This document shows positions 17,701 to 31,400 of a stretch of DNA of 64,000 nt, piece after piece. The stretch is from positions 1 to 64,000 of the forward strand of contig JASAMV010009050.1 of assembly GCA_030248065.1 (NCBI GenBank). Reading direction: 5' to 3'. The position numbers and the translations under genes were made by a program. This DNA is from Rhynchonema sp. JSB1_4 (Eukaryota; Nematoda; Chromadorea; Monhysterida; Xyalidae). The notes below the pieces were generated by a model that worked only from the letters and a program-made list of their open reading frames with translations, ran no database searches and was not told where the DNA came from. How positions within the stretch are numbered: the stretch's first letter is position 1; the number at the start of each line of letters is the position of its first letter.

Positions 17701-20700
17701 GTGGCACTATACCTGCTGGGGTCTTAATTATAACCACAATGGCACCCAAGGGGGGTGGTGCAGAAGTGCACCTGCCTTAGGTCCTTTATGAAACAAGGGT
17801 ACACCTTTTGGTCAGTTATGTCTTATTGTTCTGCCATTTCATTTCTGAACCGGAAATAAAATAAAGCCGGGCTGGTATATGCGGCCCAAGGTCCAACTGA
17901 CTCTCCTAATATTGATACGCTGTCGTCCGTCATTTCCGACAGGCTGCTTGGCTGGTGCTTTGTGCGCGCGTTCCCACACAGATTTTGATGTGCCGCCTGC
18001 AGAGCTCGCAGGATATGTTTAATTTTGGATGAAGCACACCTATGTACGTATACACTCGAGAATGTTTCTCGTTCTATTTGTTCGTGTGTGTGGTTGTGGT
18101 GTGAGGGACGTTTTGATTTTGAGTACGGTATGCGTTAGTGTGGCCTTTGGGATTATACCATGTGGGCAGTTGTACACTACACACGACTTGATCACGACAT
18201 CGCACAAATACCGCAGTAGCACTGACCTTTGTGGGGATTTGGATATTGCTTTGCTGCCAGCCCGCTGTTGGAAAACTTTGGTCGGTCTCTCAGATTATTA
18301 TTATTGTGTACACAAAGACGGTTCATAAAACTGACTTCACTTTACTTTCACTCTGGCGGGTGATTCAACGGCACTTGTCTAATCTCAAGTGTCTGGAGTC
18401 GAAATTGTCTCATGTACGTCGAGCACATGCGGTGTGTGTATTTGTGATTGAAAAATTCGCGCGCTTAGCGCGAGACGCGATAAGGAACACTTGACTTTGT
18501 GGTGATAAGGGTTAGAACGCGGAGGATTACTTCTTATCGTCATTGTTATCGTTCTGCATGGGACATTACGCTTGAGTAACTTATCAGATTGGATTTGGAT
18601 TAAGATTAGTTTGGTCATGACGGGAATCTCGCACTGAAATTACGCATATGCAAATGTCACGTCATGTTTGTGTGAAATTGGGCACAATGGGTGTGGGATG
18701 GGACACGCTCAGTCAACTTTCGCTCCCAAAATTTAAATTTTACGCGATAACCAGCTGCGGTCGAGATATTGTTTTGTCAAAGACATTCTCCTCGGTTTTT
18801 GTGGTGACCTTTGAGACGTTGTGGGCAGACGTTTTCATCAAACTAAGAATGGAGGGATGATGCACGCACATAAACGGCATGTTGCTGTGTGGAAATGAGA
18901 ATGAATAATGACAGCTTCGGGGGCTGGTGAGATTGATACGATAAAAATTGAACAAGCTTTGAAATCAAAAGATACAGAAAGGGCAAAGTCTTCCTTAAGC
19001 AAGAACAGTGAAAACGTCAACCGCTTGATCCTAATAATGTTTCAGCACCGACCCGGTCCGGGACTGGATCACAACGTCAAAGCGGCCTGGGATCTCGGCT
19101 ACACGGGTAAGAATGTTGTGGTGACCATACTGGACGATGGACTAGAGAGGACACATCCGGACATTAGGGATAATTATGTGAGTTTGGGCGTATATTTAAC
19201 TTTGCTGGATAGATCGATCTTGTTGCGTGCAAATGGTACATTTTGGCTCAGTTTTATTGAAGTCCGAAGGGGTAATAAACGCTGACCCATTTTGTTTGCT
19301 CACATAGTTTGCGCTCCCCGTATAAATAACTTTGCTGATATGCCCAGCATAAATACAGGTATACAGATATCACTCATGACACCTTTTATTTACGAATGTT
19401 TACTATTATAGATAGCAATATGATAGTGTACATAAAGGCAAGGTGCTGTAAAAACACTGGCTGTAACTGCGGCCTCGGGGTGTTTTACGACCGCCTCGCC
19501 TCGTACGCCGCAATTTTCTCGAGAGTGTCCCGTTTTTTTCCCACTACGTATCGCAAAGCGCAATAAAAGAGGGGTTGGGTCGTTTTCACGCCAGAAAATT
19601 ATGGTTGCTAACCGTAAAGTACACCAACAACAGAATGCTGAATCTGAATCTTGAATTCAGGAGTGCACACAGCGCGCAGTGCGGGTATGGGGTGGTATAG
19701 AATTACGCTGTTGTTTGTTTTTGTTTCATTATATCGAAATGTGATGTCAAGGTGCGTATAATGCACAGTTGGATACCTGCATTCATTCGATTTCAAACTG
19801 CACTTTGAAAAAGAATTCTGCAATTCCAGCACAAATAAGCAAAACCGGGGGACTTTGCGCAAAAAATATCATGTATCAAGAACCACAACTGAAATAATAA
19901 TTCTCTTGCCTGATTTTTCAGGACAATCTTGCGTCGTTCGACGTGAATGATCATGATGACGACCCGACGCCGCGGTATGACGACCGCGGTGAGAATCGTC
20001 ATGGCACGCGGTGCGCGGGTGAGGTGGCCGCGGTATTCAACAATACACTGTGCATTGTGGGCATAGCGTTCAACTCCAGGATTGGAGGTAAAAGGGGAAC
20101 AGTGTACTTTGGTTTACGGACACACTGTGTGGGTTTAGTCATCATTCTGTATACCCACCCACCGTATACCAGTGTAAAATTCAATCTTTATCGTCACTTA
20201 CACTGGTACGGTGGTCTATTGACGTTTTTAGAGTCCACAGCTGTGCCAGCTTGGATAACCAAACAATGTTGTATTTCGGTAAATTGCTTATATTTGCGTA
20301 AGAAACTTTATGGTAACGGATCTCAATTGGTCTCGGTCTAAGTACCCACCTGGATATCATTCACAGTACTTAGGTATATACCAGTGACTTGACCACATGT
20401 GTACGTTCACTGACACATACACACACCGTTTCGGACGCCCTTCAGTTGTCAAGTGCACAAGACGCGTATATTATGATCGTATAATCGTACGATAAGAGTA
20501 TAAACTTTGACGTGATAGAAAGTTATGTAGTTGCCGTTTTCACGCTGTGAGTCGTACATGTCGTCTTGAAGGAGGGGGACGGAAAGATGGTCCAGGTGCA
20601 CGCCCGCACTTGCACACACGAGTGTGTACCTATATTTTCAATTTCTATTTGTTGGGAAGGGCCACTTTCGTCGGTCAGCATTCCGAGTGCAACCTTCGTT

Positions 20701-23700
20701 TGGTATGAATGAATGTGAACGTCAGTTAGGTGCGAGGTATCCCCAAACATCATTTTCGTGGTCGTAACCTGTCCCCATGCTAGTGCTTCACACGTGTGTA
20801 CATCAAAATGTACATGTACATGTATACACTTGACACATTCAGTGACACGGAACTTGAACATTCTAAACATGCGAAAGGATGGTCCACTTGTGTTCGATTT
20901 CGATCATTGTTGTGTATGCGTGTCCATCTGTTTGTTTGGTTTTGTGAGTGCTGGCTGGGTGACCAACACCTCTTTTATTATATACCTACTGACCACCACG
21001 CAATGGTCATAACGCAACATACATAATGTGTACGTACACACAATGCTGCACTTGGTGTTTTATGTTACGTTACCTATACGTAGTGGTCCATTATCATTCT
21101 GTGAGGACCACAGAGTCAGAAACCGGGGGAAGGGGAGAAAGCTCATCCGCCTTGGACAGTGCGGACGAGGCAGGGATTTCGGACAGGAACGTACTGTTAT
21201 ATGCTTTTGTCACCAGAGTGACCGCCCCAAGCAATCACACTTGCACTGGTCATATACTGTGGTGCTGCTTCTGATGTGACACTATGCCGGCCAGCCAGCC
21301 GGGTATCCAGGTTGTAGCATTCAGACAAACAATACACACACCACATGGGCTATACGTTCGAGAATATTTGATTTCCCGTTCAAACGTACATAATACCGCC
21401 TAATACTATTGTTGTCGACGCAAATGCCTTGATTTGTGCTGCGAAGTCTGCCACAATGCAACACACGTGGGATGTGCGCAGGCACACTGTGGCACGACGA
21501 GAGCAGCCATGAGAATGCTCGCAAAGAAATGAATACAGGCTTATGCTGCGGGACCCACCTATCGATCGCGCGACAGGTGCGTTGACAACACCAGACATCC
21601 TGCTGCGTGTTTGCACGAAACCTAGACAGTTGCGTTAACCACATTAGTATGAGCCTACGAGTCGAAAGTGTATTTCTTTATGAACAGCGCAAACTGTTCA
21701 GCAATCAGTAGCCGTCCGTCCGTCGCCACCCGAAGGACACACAATTTTGGCTGTTCGAGTGCCCCGGGAGCGTGTTTTGATAACCGCGCATGCAATACAG
21801 CGTCATTGTGTGCGCATGCGCAGATTGCATATTGTGTGTCCATGATGTGAAGCGGCACATGAACGATTCAAATGACGAACTGTTTGTCTGTTCAGCTCGA
21901 CTTAATCAAATCCAACGAACACCCATACACTTGAAGCGGTGTATGAACGCGGTCCGAACATCGGACAACGCCGTTTTAGAGGCCGATGTGGGTCCCGGAA
22001 CATGTAACACGAACGGTTTCACATCAAACTTTGCGCGGCCCGCGAGCGCTTGCGGTATTGGCTGTCAACATGAATATCAATTTATAGTCGACACGCTTGA
22101 GCGATCCTCTCGCGGGAGCCGGCCGGGGCACTGCCCCTTGGCTCTTTAATAGTGTCCGAGAGCCTTCTTGGAATATGTTTCTGACATAATATCAGGACTT
22201 GCACACAATACGGGAGACCATGATTGATTAGGGGGAACCTGCTTGCCTTGGGGCTTAGTTCCGGGGCTAACGGTTTGGCAACCTTATAGTGTCCACCTAG
22301 CCTAACGGCTTGTTTATTGCAGTTTCCCTCTCTTGGTGCAATACAAGCCAAAACGGGGCTAAACTAATGTGTCACATGCAAACATGAATGCCACATGGAG
22401 TGTTTTCGTTGTGAGTGTACCCGCCCTGGGGAGTGATTGACAAATACCGACGAACATATTGGAATTGTAAATGAGCAGCAAACATGAAATGCGCGCGGTA
22501 CCAGTAGGGCGCATGCATGTATGGTGACATTGAAATTGATGTCGTTGTTGTTTCTGGTCAAACGTGCTGCTTTTTGATTGCCGCATATCTATACAGTACT
22601 TTGAGTTGGTTTGATAATGTGGAAATTGGGGTTGGGTTTGGGGTCAGTGACACGCGCGGTGCTTGAGGGAAATTAATGGGAAAATTTGGGAAATAAAACG
22701 GGAGCTTTCCTGGGGTAGCACTTATTGATTGGAGTTCGTTACAAAACCAGGGGTCTGAAAAAACCGTAAAAGCTTGCTAACATGCCCATCGATAAATGAT
22801 GACAGATTACCCAGAGTGGTCCATATAACATAAAGTCCATAACCACGAGCTCATGAGACGACTCTTTTTAAAGCTTGCTTGGCCAGATTCAAAAATGCGC
22901 CGATTACACGTATTTTCGCAAACAAAAGAAAGAGATTGGGCCGAGAGACGTGATGACAAGTTCCAGCTGGCTGACGTCAATTTGTTGCGTGCTTGCGCGA
23001 ACAGCAACGTCGTTCAACACACAAATGTTTTGGGAGTCAAAAGGGAATTTACGCACCGAGGTGGAGAGCGTGTTTTTTAAAAAATACACGCGTTTCTCTT
23101 CCTTTTATTTCCGAAATACGGAACCGGAACATTATTGGATCCGTACACGTCAACTTCAAAATAAGTCGTCTCATGAGTTTGTGGCTGGACTCTTTATACG
23201 AAGGTTTAGGTCACTATAGAAAAATTGCGCTGTTCATACTGTGCGGTGCAGAATTTAGTCATGGCCTTTCATCAATCTGATGGGACGAAATAAATAAATA
23301 ATAATCATGTGTTTTGTTTACATGTATGTGATGTTTCACACACAGGCATTCGTATGCTCGACGGTGACGTCACGGATGCGGTCGAGGCGGCATCGCTGTC
23401 ACACAATCGCGACCACATCGACATCTATTCGGCCTCATGGGGCCCGGACGATGATGGACGCACGGTGGACGGACCCGCCAGATTGGCACGTATGGCGTTC
23501 CAGCGAGGCATTGTCGCCGGCCGAAAGTACGTACCTGATGTTTCCATATTTTCGTGCCTGATATATGTAGTTGGCAAAATGTGAAATTGTACAATTTTAC
23601 GCACTGTAAGCTTTTGGGTGGTGTGCATAATATACAGAACGTTTGTCGGCGATGATTATGCATCTACATATACCTACGCATGTTACGATTAGGGTTGTAT

Positions 23701-26357
23701 AGTACCACAGTACATAGTTCAATGGAAAGGCGTGTCACGGGACGCTTTGCCGTGGGCCAACCATGAGTCAACAACGATGCACTATAAATATTTGCAGAGG
23801 CAAAGGTTCGATCTTCGTCTGGGCGTCGGGCAACGGCGGTCGTGACGCGGACAGCTGCAACTGTGACGGGTACACCAACAGCATCCATACGTTGAGCATT
23901 AGCTCGGCCACCGAGAATGGCCACGTGCCCTGGTACAGCGAGGCGTGCAGTTCGACGCTGGCCACCACGTTCAGTTCGGGCGCGCAGAACGAACAAATGA
24001 TTGTGAGTTATATATAAGTTGTGGTGATGGTTTCAATTTTAATTTAGTGTTTTTTGCATCGCGGATCATGCCGATTGTGAGTTATAATGTTGCAGTGATA
24101 TAGTAGTTTTAATTTTATTATTTGGTTTTTTTGGATCCCGGATCATGTTCCGCGCATGCCACCCGCGATCGGCATGATAACAGGGGTGACAATGTGTAAC
24201 TCAAGATGGAAATTTGTGTCGAACTGAGCATGTTTCTTGCTAGGTACATAGTGCAGCGTTCTGTGGTTTCCAGCAGTGGCAAACGGCTTTTAATGTGAAA
24301 CCGAAAAGCGCCTTTTTGCGTCGAATAGAACCGGAAGCCAACATAACTGCCTTCGTTCAGAAACCCTCCCAGAACTTCCCAAACAAAACCCACTTTTTTC
24401 CTATTGCCAGATCACCACCGACCTGCGTCATTCGTGCACGCGTATGCACAGTGGAACATCAGCCAGTGCACCGTTAGCGGCTGCCATTTGTGCACTGGCA
24501 CTGGAGGCCAACCCCGACTTGACGTGGCGTGACATGCAGCACATCGTTGTGCGAACAGCCAAACCGCACGGACTCAAGTTGGTCTCATGTTATGCCCGAT
24601 TTTTTCTTTTTTATTTTGGTCGATGTCTAACGTGGTAATCGCTCCGGTCTGATCCGGGCCGCGGTTGCCCTCTGGTCACCGGGTGACTTTTTGCATGGAG
24701 GATATTTAGAGAAAAGCCCTTCTCACACGGCTATAGTAATACAGAACTTTTACCCTGATCAAGATTAATGTCATGACTCATGAGTAAATACGGAAAAGGT
24801 TATGTGAATAACAAAGCAACCAGGTTTCGGATCGGGGTTGAAACGATCGCCACGTTGAATATGGCCCATCACCGTTCTTTGTAACATTATATCATTGTTT
24901 TTTCAGCACCCCCGACTGGCAGGCCAACGGTGTGGGACGTAATGTTTCACACTCTTTCGGCTACGGACTAATGGACGCCGGTGCTATGGTCAGACTGGCA
25001 GAGCAGTGGAAGAATGTGCCACCACAACGTGCGTGCACGGTCGTGTACCCGAAACGGTGCGTTGCGCATGCATAATGATACTTAGTTAGCGAAATAAAAT
25101 AGCTTATTCAAATGTCGTTGACGCAAGTCGTCGCATGTGCCCGAAATAAAGGGCTAATAACCTCAGAGACCCTGCGTGTTGTAGAACATGCAGACAGACA
25201 CGCGTTATTTGCTGCTTGCGCTCTTTTTGGGTTGCGCTTCCAAACACGCGTCGCTCCCGATCCTATATGCTTCGTCAATCGGCCACATATGTATGCGACG
25301 TCTTGCATCAACGACAACCGAATTATCCAAAATAAATTATTGTCACTGTGCCGATATTCGAAAAAAATCAACATTTTCAGCGGCGAGAAGATCCCATACG
25401 GCAACACGCTCAAACTTCGTATGACCTCGGACGGCTGTGAGCACGACAGAGACGCCCGCGTCACTTTCATAGAGCACACGCAAGCTGTGATCACACTATC
25501 AGCGCTGAAGAGGGGTGACATTCAGATATTTCTCGTGTCACCATCAGGTGGGTGTTTTTTTGGTTCAGGAGACCAAACTTTGCCGTTTCAGTGTTGTTGC
25601 GGATTTGTCCGGCTGGTCTGCACACGGGCTGTCGCTGGGCATGATGATGACACACGAAGCGTTTGGGCTTATACTAATGTTGTCAACACAACTGCCTCTG
25701 CTTTGTGCAAACGCAGCAAGATATCTGTTGTCATCAACGCATCTGTCGTGCCATCCAAGTCGGTTATATACGCAACACCCTATCGCGAATCACTTGGCAG
25801 TTGTGTTGACAGCAGTAGTATTATCCAAATGTTTGTGATTGCGGACACGGTGTTCACGTGAATAGTGGATCGAATAAAACTATACAACATGCGAAGACAC
25901 TGCTCCCCTTGCCCGTTCAGGCAGTCGTTCAACGCTGCTGCAACGTCGTGCGCGTGACGTCAGCCGATCCGGGTTCACACAATGGCCGTTCATGACCGTT
26001 CACTTTTGGGGCGAACGAGCCACCGGCGAGTGGACACTCGAAATTGTCAACAACGGATGGGAAGGTTCGTATTCTCGTGCCTGTTGTACGTGTGGTCGAT
26101 TGTAATTGTGACTTGTAACACCGTATAATTGGTATTCGTCCAACATTGCAGACGCCAATCTGGTCAGTTGGTCATTGGAGATGTACGGCACGGCCGAGCC
26201 GGTCGGTCCATATGGTGGCTACGACAAGAGTGAGTCTGACGAGATCCTGACCCACCTTGGGCTGCCATCGGTGTCCGCGGCAACCGCGTCCGCCCGCGGC
26301 AACGTGCACTGGCTGCTGTTCATGGCACTACTGTTGCTGCTGATGCCATATGTATAG
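11713..26357 (+). CDS. Furin-type proprotein convertase (subtilisin/kexin family S8B), 12 exons
   Basis: This is a calcium-dependent secretory-pathway endoprotease that cuts precursors after paired basic residues. Exons: 11713-12318, 12405-12503, 12744-13049, 19046-19177, 19922-20087, 23346-23526, 23798-24002, 24411-24577, 24907-25056, 25381-25547, 25921-26064, 26152-26357 (842 aa). Residues 1-146 are hydrophilic with a His tract (CAT repeat); 147-162 are hydrophobic (signal or anchor). The prodomain is about 170-257, with an internal VQKR site and two tandem activation sites, RRVKR-D (250) and RRVKR-Q (257). Catalytic residues: D367 (ILDDGLE), H408 ([10 protein letters not shown]), oxyanion N509 (WASGNGG), S582 (SGTSASAP). 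The P domain contains [13 protein letters not shown] and [13 protein letters not shown]. No Cys-rich region follows; the protein ends in a hydrophobic [14 protein letters not shown]. The family is certain; furin/BLI-4 versus other convertases is not settled. Confidence 0.96.
13050..19045 (+). other. Large furin intron 3 (6.0 kb)
   Basis: This intron separates the prodomain exon from the first catalytic exon. It has a clean GTGAGT donor and a TTTCAG acceptor. I found no exon with family resemblance, no clear element ends and no RNA gene in it; the sequence is T-rich with scattered short simple repeats. Confidence 0.6.
20088..23345 (+). other. Furin intron 5 (3.3 kb)
   Basis: The phase-1 donor GTAAAA is unusual but fixed by the conserved [11 protein letters not shown] join. 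The intron holds the foldback element at 21398-21656; otherwise nothing was recognised. Confidence 0.6.
21398..21656. mobile_element. Foldback element, TACTAATG family, furin intron 5
   Basis: Left end CCTAATACTATTGTTGTCGA; right end (complemented) CTCATACTAATGTGGTTAAC. It belongs to the same family as the elements at 25662, 50611, 62341 and 62811. No coding capacity. Confidence 0.6.
24640..24880. mobile_element. Foldback element, GGTGATCG family, furin intron 8
   Basis: The ends AACGTGGTAATCGCTCCGG and (complemented) AACGTGGCGATCGTTTC are inverted repeats. The interior shares GGTGACTTTTTGCAT and a TTTTACCCTGATC core with the copies at 55747-55969 and 63443-63691. It fills most of the intron between furin exons 8 and 9. 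Confidence 0.6.
25662..25829. mobile_element. Foldback element, TACTAATG family, furin intron 10
   Basis: The inverted ends GGGCTTATACTAATGTTGTC and (complemented) GGATAATACTACTGCTGTC both continue into CAACACAACTGCC. The element occupies nearly half of the 373-base intron 10. A 249-codon frame running across it is read-through from exon 10 and not a gene. Confidence 0.65.
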
Positions 26358-28420
26358 AATGTTGCTGCTGTTGTAGATATGATGCCATTACTGTACATAC
26401 TGTATGTACCGTATACCAGGATACAGTACGACCACCATACGCTTATTCCATTAGATGATACTGGTTGCTTTGTTAGCCAAGTTTTAAAATTGTGCTGTTT
26501 GATTTCTTGTGCTTTGTGTTTATGTCAATTTATAAATTTTATGGATCCGAAAGGTTCACATACAGTATATATAATACCCGCCGGGAAAACAATCAAAACG
26601 CTAATTATTTGCTTGGATCTGAGCATTTTTGTCTGTTTGTAATATTTATTGGTTTGTCGAAATTGCCAACTTTGATTCATGTTGTGGCTTTTCGTCAGAT
26701 GACATGTAATTTGAACCTATTATCCATGTATATTGTTTGTTACAATTCTGTCCATAGGGCTCACCGGTTGTAAGACTGAATTTTTATCCGTTTTCTGTCT
26801 CAAAACTGTGTTTTGCAGATTCTTATATACATCGAGTTCTCTAGCTGGCATCGAATTATCCGAAATAGTTGTGAATTGGGCATACTTGTGTTTTGACAGT
26901 GCATTTGGGTGGTGCAATCAATGTACCCTATGTACAAAATATATTAGCCATGGTACAAAAAGTAATTCGGTTTGTGTGCGTGTACAGAAAAACGTTTTCT
27001 GCTGCGGATTAGTTTTTTCGTTGAATTTCCAAGCCGATACCAATTAACCCTTCCCCATCAATCTATACGTAATTTGGCAATAGTGCACCAATGTGTACCA
27101 TCACCCTGTGATCCGTGTGTCTTCAAGGTCCCATGTCTCCCTCTCTCACACGCATCTTTCTGATCCTTTCATGTTTGCGTTTACCTGTTTGCTAAGCCAT
27201 TTTGTCTCCACGTTTTCTTTTCCGAAAACGAAAGGGTCCATTCAATTTTTTGTATGTGTATGCCCCTCTCTCTTGTCATCATTGTGTCAATATTTACCGA
27301 CGTCATTATGTGTGCGTGTACAGTACTTGTCGTGTGTACACGGTACCATGTTTGTTCACACGCACTGCGCAACAACACCATGTGCGCTTGATAACAACAT
27401 CATTGTATTGTCATATTGCACTGAGAAATGGCCCCAGCATGATGTTTGATTGCAGTTTGACGGTATGGGGACATTGACCAGTGCAACATACATACCTATG
27501 ACTAAGCGGTCAGAGATGACGATTTTTGCGCGAAATCGGTTCGAACTTCCGTGACTTGCAATGACAGCTGCATGAAGTACAGACAATTACCGAAATTCAA
27601 CTGTTGATAGTTTACGACAGTCACAAATCTGTTGTGCTTGTCTTTGTCGGGGTCAAAGAGGCGCCCTTGGTGTTGTCATACGCGTGGTCCCCAAGAATCT
27701 CGGTTGGCCACCAAGGGGCACGAAGATTCGAATTGATTTTGTGTCAGCACAGAGTAGCCAGAAAAGCGATGAGGTGTACCAACGATAATGCTTCAGCACC
27801 CTCGTAATTTGAACCAACACCACCTTTGAACGAGGATTTGGTCTTTCATGCATACAACAATCATGTTATACCATTGGGCATAGATTATTATACAGTATTT
27901 GATCCCACTTATCAAACGGCACTGCATTTTGTCTGTGTTTGTGCTGACCATAGCTCAAATTCGTCGTGGTGCGTACCAAACTCTGCTAAAGAAACTTGTT
28001 TAATATTGCGTGTTTCAAAATAACTGCAGTGCGCGCATGCATGTTCCAAAGTTGTTGGTATTTGTACTGTTTTAAAGTGCGTTCTCCATTTACTGTATTT
28101 ATTGTACTTGATGCCGTTGATGTTTGTGCAAAATGTTGTTCCGATTATATTTTGTGATTATTTTCCTGGTTTTTATGGCATTTGTGTTGTTTTGCTACAT
28201 TTTATCATCAATGTTTGTAATCTCTCTAGACGGCCACAAATTGTACAGTTGAGAAATTTGCTGAAGGAGACTGTTTTATGTTTTGTGTGTCTATGTTTTG
28301 CTTGGTTTTATTTTCGTCTTTTTTGCTGCTCAGTTTGACTGAATTATTCAATTATTACTATAATAATAACATATAATATCACGCGCCAATGTGTATAATG
28401 GAAATAAATGACATTTTCAC
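26358..28420 (+). other. Probable furin 3' UTR
   Basis: T-rich, gene-free sequence directly follows the furin stop codon. The first clear AATAAA I see is at 28403-28408. This is inferred from base composition and the signal only. Confidence 0.4.
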
Positions 28421-31400
28421 ATGAGAGGAGTGGGGTCATATAAGCCTTCGCATGACAGTGTGCAGCTTCGATAATGACGCCACCCGCACCGGTCACATGC
28501 CTAACCTTTAAGTCGCGTCGCTATAATAAGCAGCAGATCAACAGAGGCAAGCCCCGCAGCATCAAATTCAAATGACAGGCCCCTGATCTGTAGCTTTATT
28601 TTTGGCTTCGTTCCTATACCATTCAACAAGAGGTTCCGGATTTCGGTTCCTGCCTGGTCATGTGCGCAGTTGATCGAAGCGTCTGTCTGTATGTGTACAG
28701 TAACGCAGAGGGACTGGCTGCAATAAATGATTCATCAGTGTTGTTGCATAGCAGGCATGTTGCTTGACGGGGTAATAAATAATTTTAATCGCACGATATG
28801 ATATTTTAAGAACATGAAGAAACAACACAGCAGCAGCTGAGTGATTTATATGCATGTTTATGTACTTAGGTTTCCATTGTCCCACAGTGTCATGTACATA
28901 GGTGGATCCTCTTCTTCGTTCTCTGGATCACTGACTTTTATTGGGAATACGGGGGGCTATAAGCGGAAAACCAAGGCAGCACATACGTCGGAGTCCAAGG
29001 CGAGTTTCGCACTCTGTGCACATCAAGTAACGTCGCACTTTCCAAGAGCAGAGAGGTGCACCCAGCAAAGCAACTTATGTACATATGTATGTATGTATGT
29101 TCCATAGCGATTCAGTCAGACTCTATTTTCTGCCTCGTGTTTGTGTCTCGTCCCGCGTTGCTCATGTTTTGGTTTTTTGTTGACCATGTTTTGTTTTCGC
29201 GCGGATGTCTGTTTGCAATATTATTGGATGGGTTGGGGGTCCTGAAAGTTGCCAGGACATGCAGACACAAACAAACGAGCCGAAAACTCGTCCCCACATA
29301 CACACTCAATTCGTGTATACTTGTTGCTCGTATGTTTCAGAGTGCCATCAATCAATCAAACTCACCATAAAAGCACCATAATAATTCAGCATGCACAGAC
29401 ACAAAAATTTCACCCGTCCTTGCAGCTTCAGGGTGATACCATGTCCGGCGTGTATTATATGTGCGCGCGTTGCCGTGGGGGTCATGTAGTCAATTTGTGC
29501 AAGCAGCAGGCGCGCAACACATCGACTTGTAATAAAACGAAAATGCAAAGCCATCCTGGGTACCGCAAATGCGTGTACAGGCACAGAGAGAGACAGAACA
29601 CTTTTCACACTGGCCGCGTGTGTTTCACTTCACTGCCATACCACTTTGTTACTCATTGCTCAATGTGCAAGCGACTGCTGCGACCAGCATTTTCAATTTC
29701 GCATTTCCATCCCCCGTAAACTATAAACGACTTGGCGTTATTTGTTTTAAATGCAGCTCCAAAGTATCGCTCTGATAGTGTATAAAGCGGCTTGCCGATG
29801 TCAGCTTTCTGTGAGGCATCGTGCCCACACACAGTACGTATGGGTTCTAAGAGTAGCCAGGACATTGTTCGATAGATTTAGTATGGACATTTTTCAAACT
29901 TCACCTTTTCATTAGCAACTTACGACATCTGTGAGTTGCACGTCCCCAGTTTTTCGCAACAAAGAACTGCTTTTTTTAGATTTACTTCCTGTGCATATTT
30001 AATGCATATTATTCTGCAACGTGTGTGTGCCTACAGTATATTTGCACAAACACCGACTGATAAAAGCCACAGCGGTGTTACTGTAGTGGTATTACTATAA
30101 CATAGTGCAGCTGCAGACTTCATGCGCATTCTGTTATTATGATTCAGACTTTTTCACAAATAGACCGATATTTTTGTCCTGTGCGCCGTATTTGCCAAAC
30201 TGCTGCTGGCTGAGCGCGTGCTGTGCGTTACTGTTGGGAACATATAAAGTTGACGGTAGTCTAAATTTCTCTGCTCTTTCCGGCTAGGACCTATCACGCA
30301 ATCTCCGCTAATTGAACCTTAGTTTACCCCGCATTCCCTGCTGTTGTTATTCTAATTATCAGTTGAGTTTCAAAGAAGTCATATGACGTTCATTTTACAG
30401 AGATATACTACATGATGTCCGCAGGTTTTCCCGCCTCTATTTGTCTGCCCAAGTGCATTATTGTTAGCAAATATTTGCGCGAACATTAATTGAGTAACAT
30501 TTCGCAGACATATCGCATTATCACAAGTCTAAATAAGTGTGAATGCAATATAGCCATACTGTGCGTGCCTGTACACTTCAAGAGTACAATGGGTTTGCGT
30601 ATGTGTGATGCAGAGACGTTGATTTATTAGTGAAATGATGACAAGTTCCAATCACATATTACCTACACAGTGGTGCCACGCCGCACAAACGTGCACTCTA
30701 CGTTGGCAGTTTTGAATTTGTCGAGCAGTTTCGCATGCGCGCGCAATGACATCAGTATGTGGCACGCGTCGCGTGCGTAGTAAAAGTTTGCCAGTTTGTG
30801 GTGTGTGTTTGTTGTTTGATGTTTTGCTGGCTGGCCGCGTGAAAATTTATATTTCTAATCCGCAATCCATATCTACCTAATCTATTCAATCGACAATCAT
30901 ATCATACCCACACACGTAATGTCATATTTGATTGGCCACCAGCTGCTGTTGCATTGTGTCGTGTATCGCTGATTTTGTCCTGCGCCAGTGGGACATCCCC
31001 GCGTACCCCTTGGTTGCGTATGCTGCCCTCCAGGGCACTACATCAACTCGTGACATAGGTGTTTAGTTGTCCTCAACTGCAAGCAGCTCGGCTAGTTGAT
31101 GTCGATTTGCATTCATGATGGTCCAGCGGGGTGGTTCCAAATTGGCACTTTTCATGCCACTCCACGACACGAGTATATGAGTGGGTCCAAGTTCAACATC
31201 GTACTTACACATATACGAAACCGTATATTCAATTACGACATCCGACCTGATGCAGTGCCCATGTGCGGTGTTCACGCACGACACACACACACACACACAC
31301 ATACAACGTGTACGATGTACATAATACACATCGTACTAGGTATGTTGTCGGGTAGGGTATACGTACACAAGTACATACACGCACACTGTGTGCTGCGTGG

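Noticed and set aside
25112..25861. 249-codon open frame on the + strand
   Set aside because: It runs through furin exon 10 in frame and reads on into introns and a foldback element; only 25381-25547 is coding.
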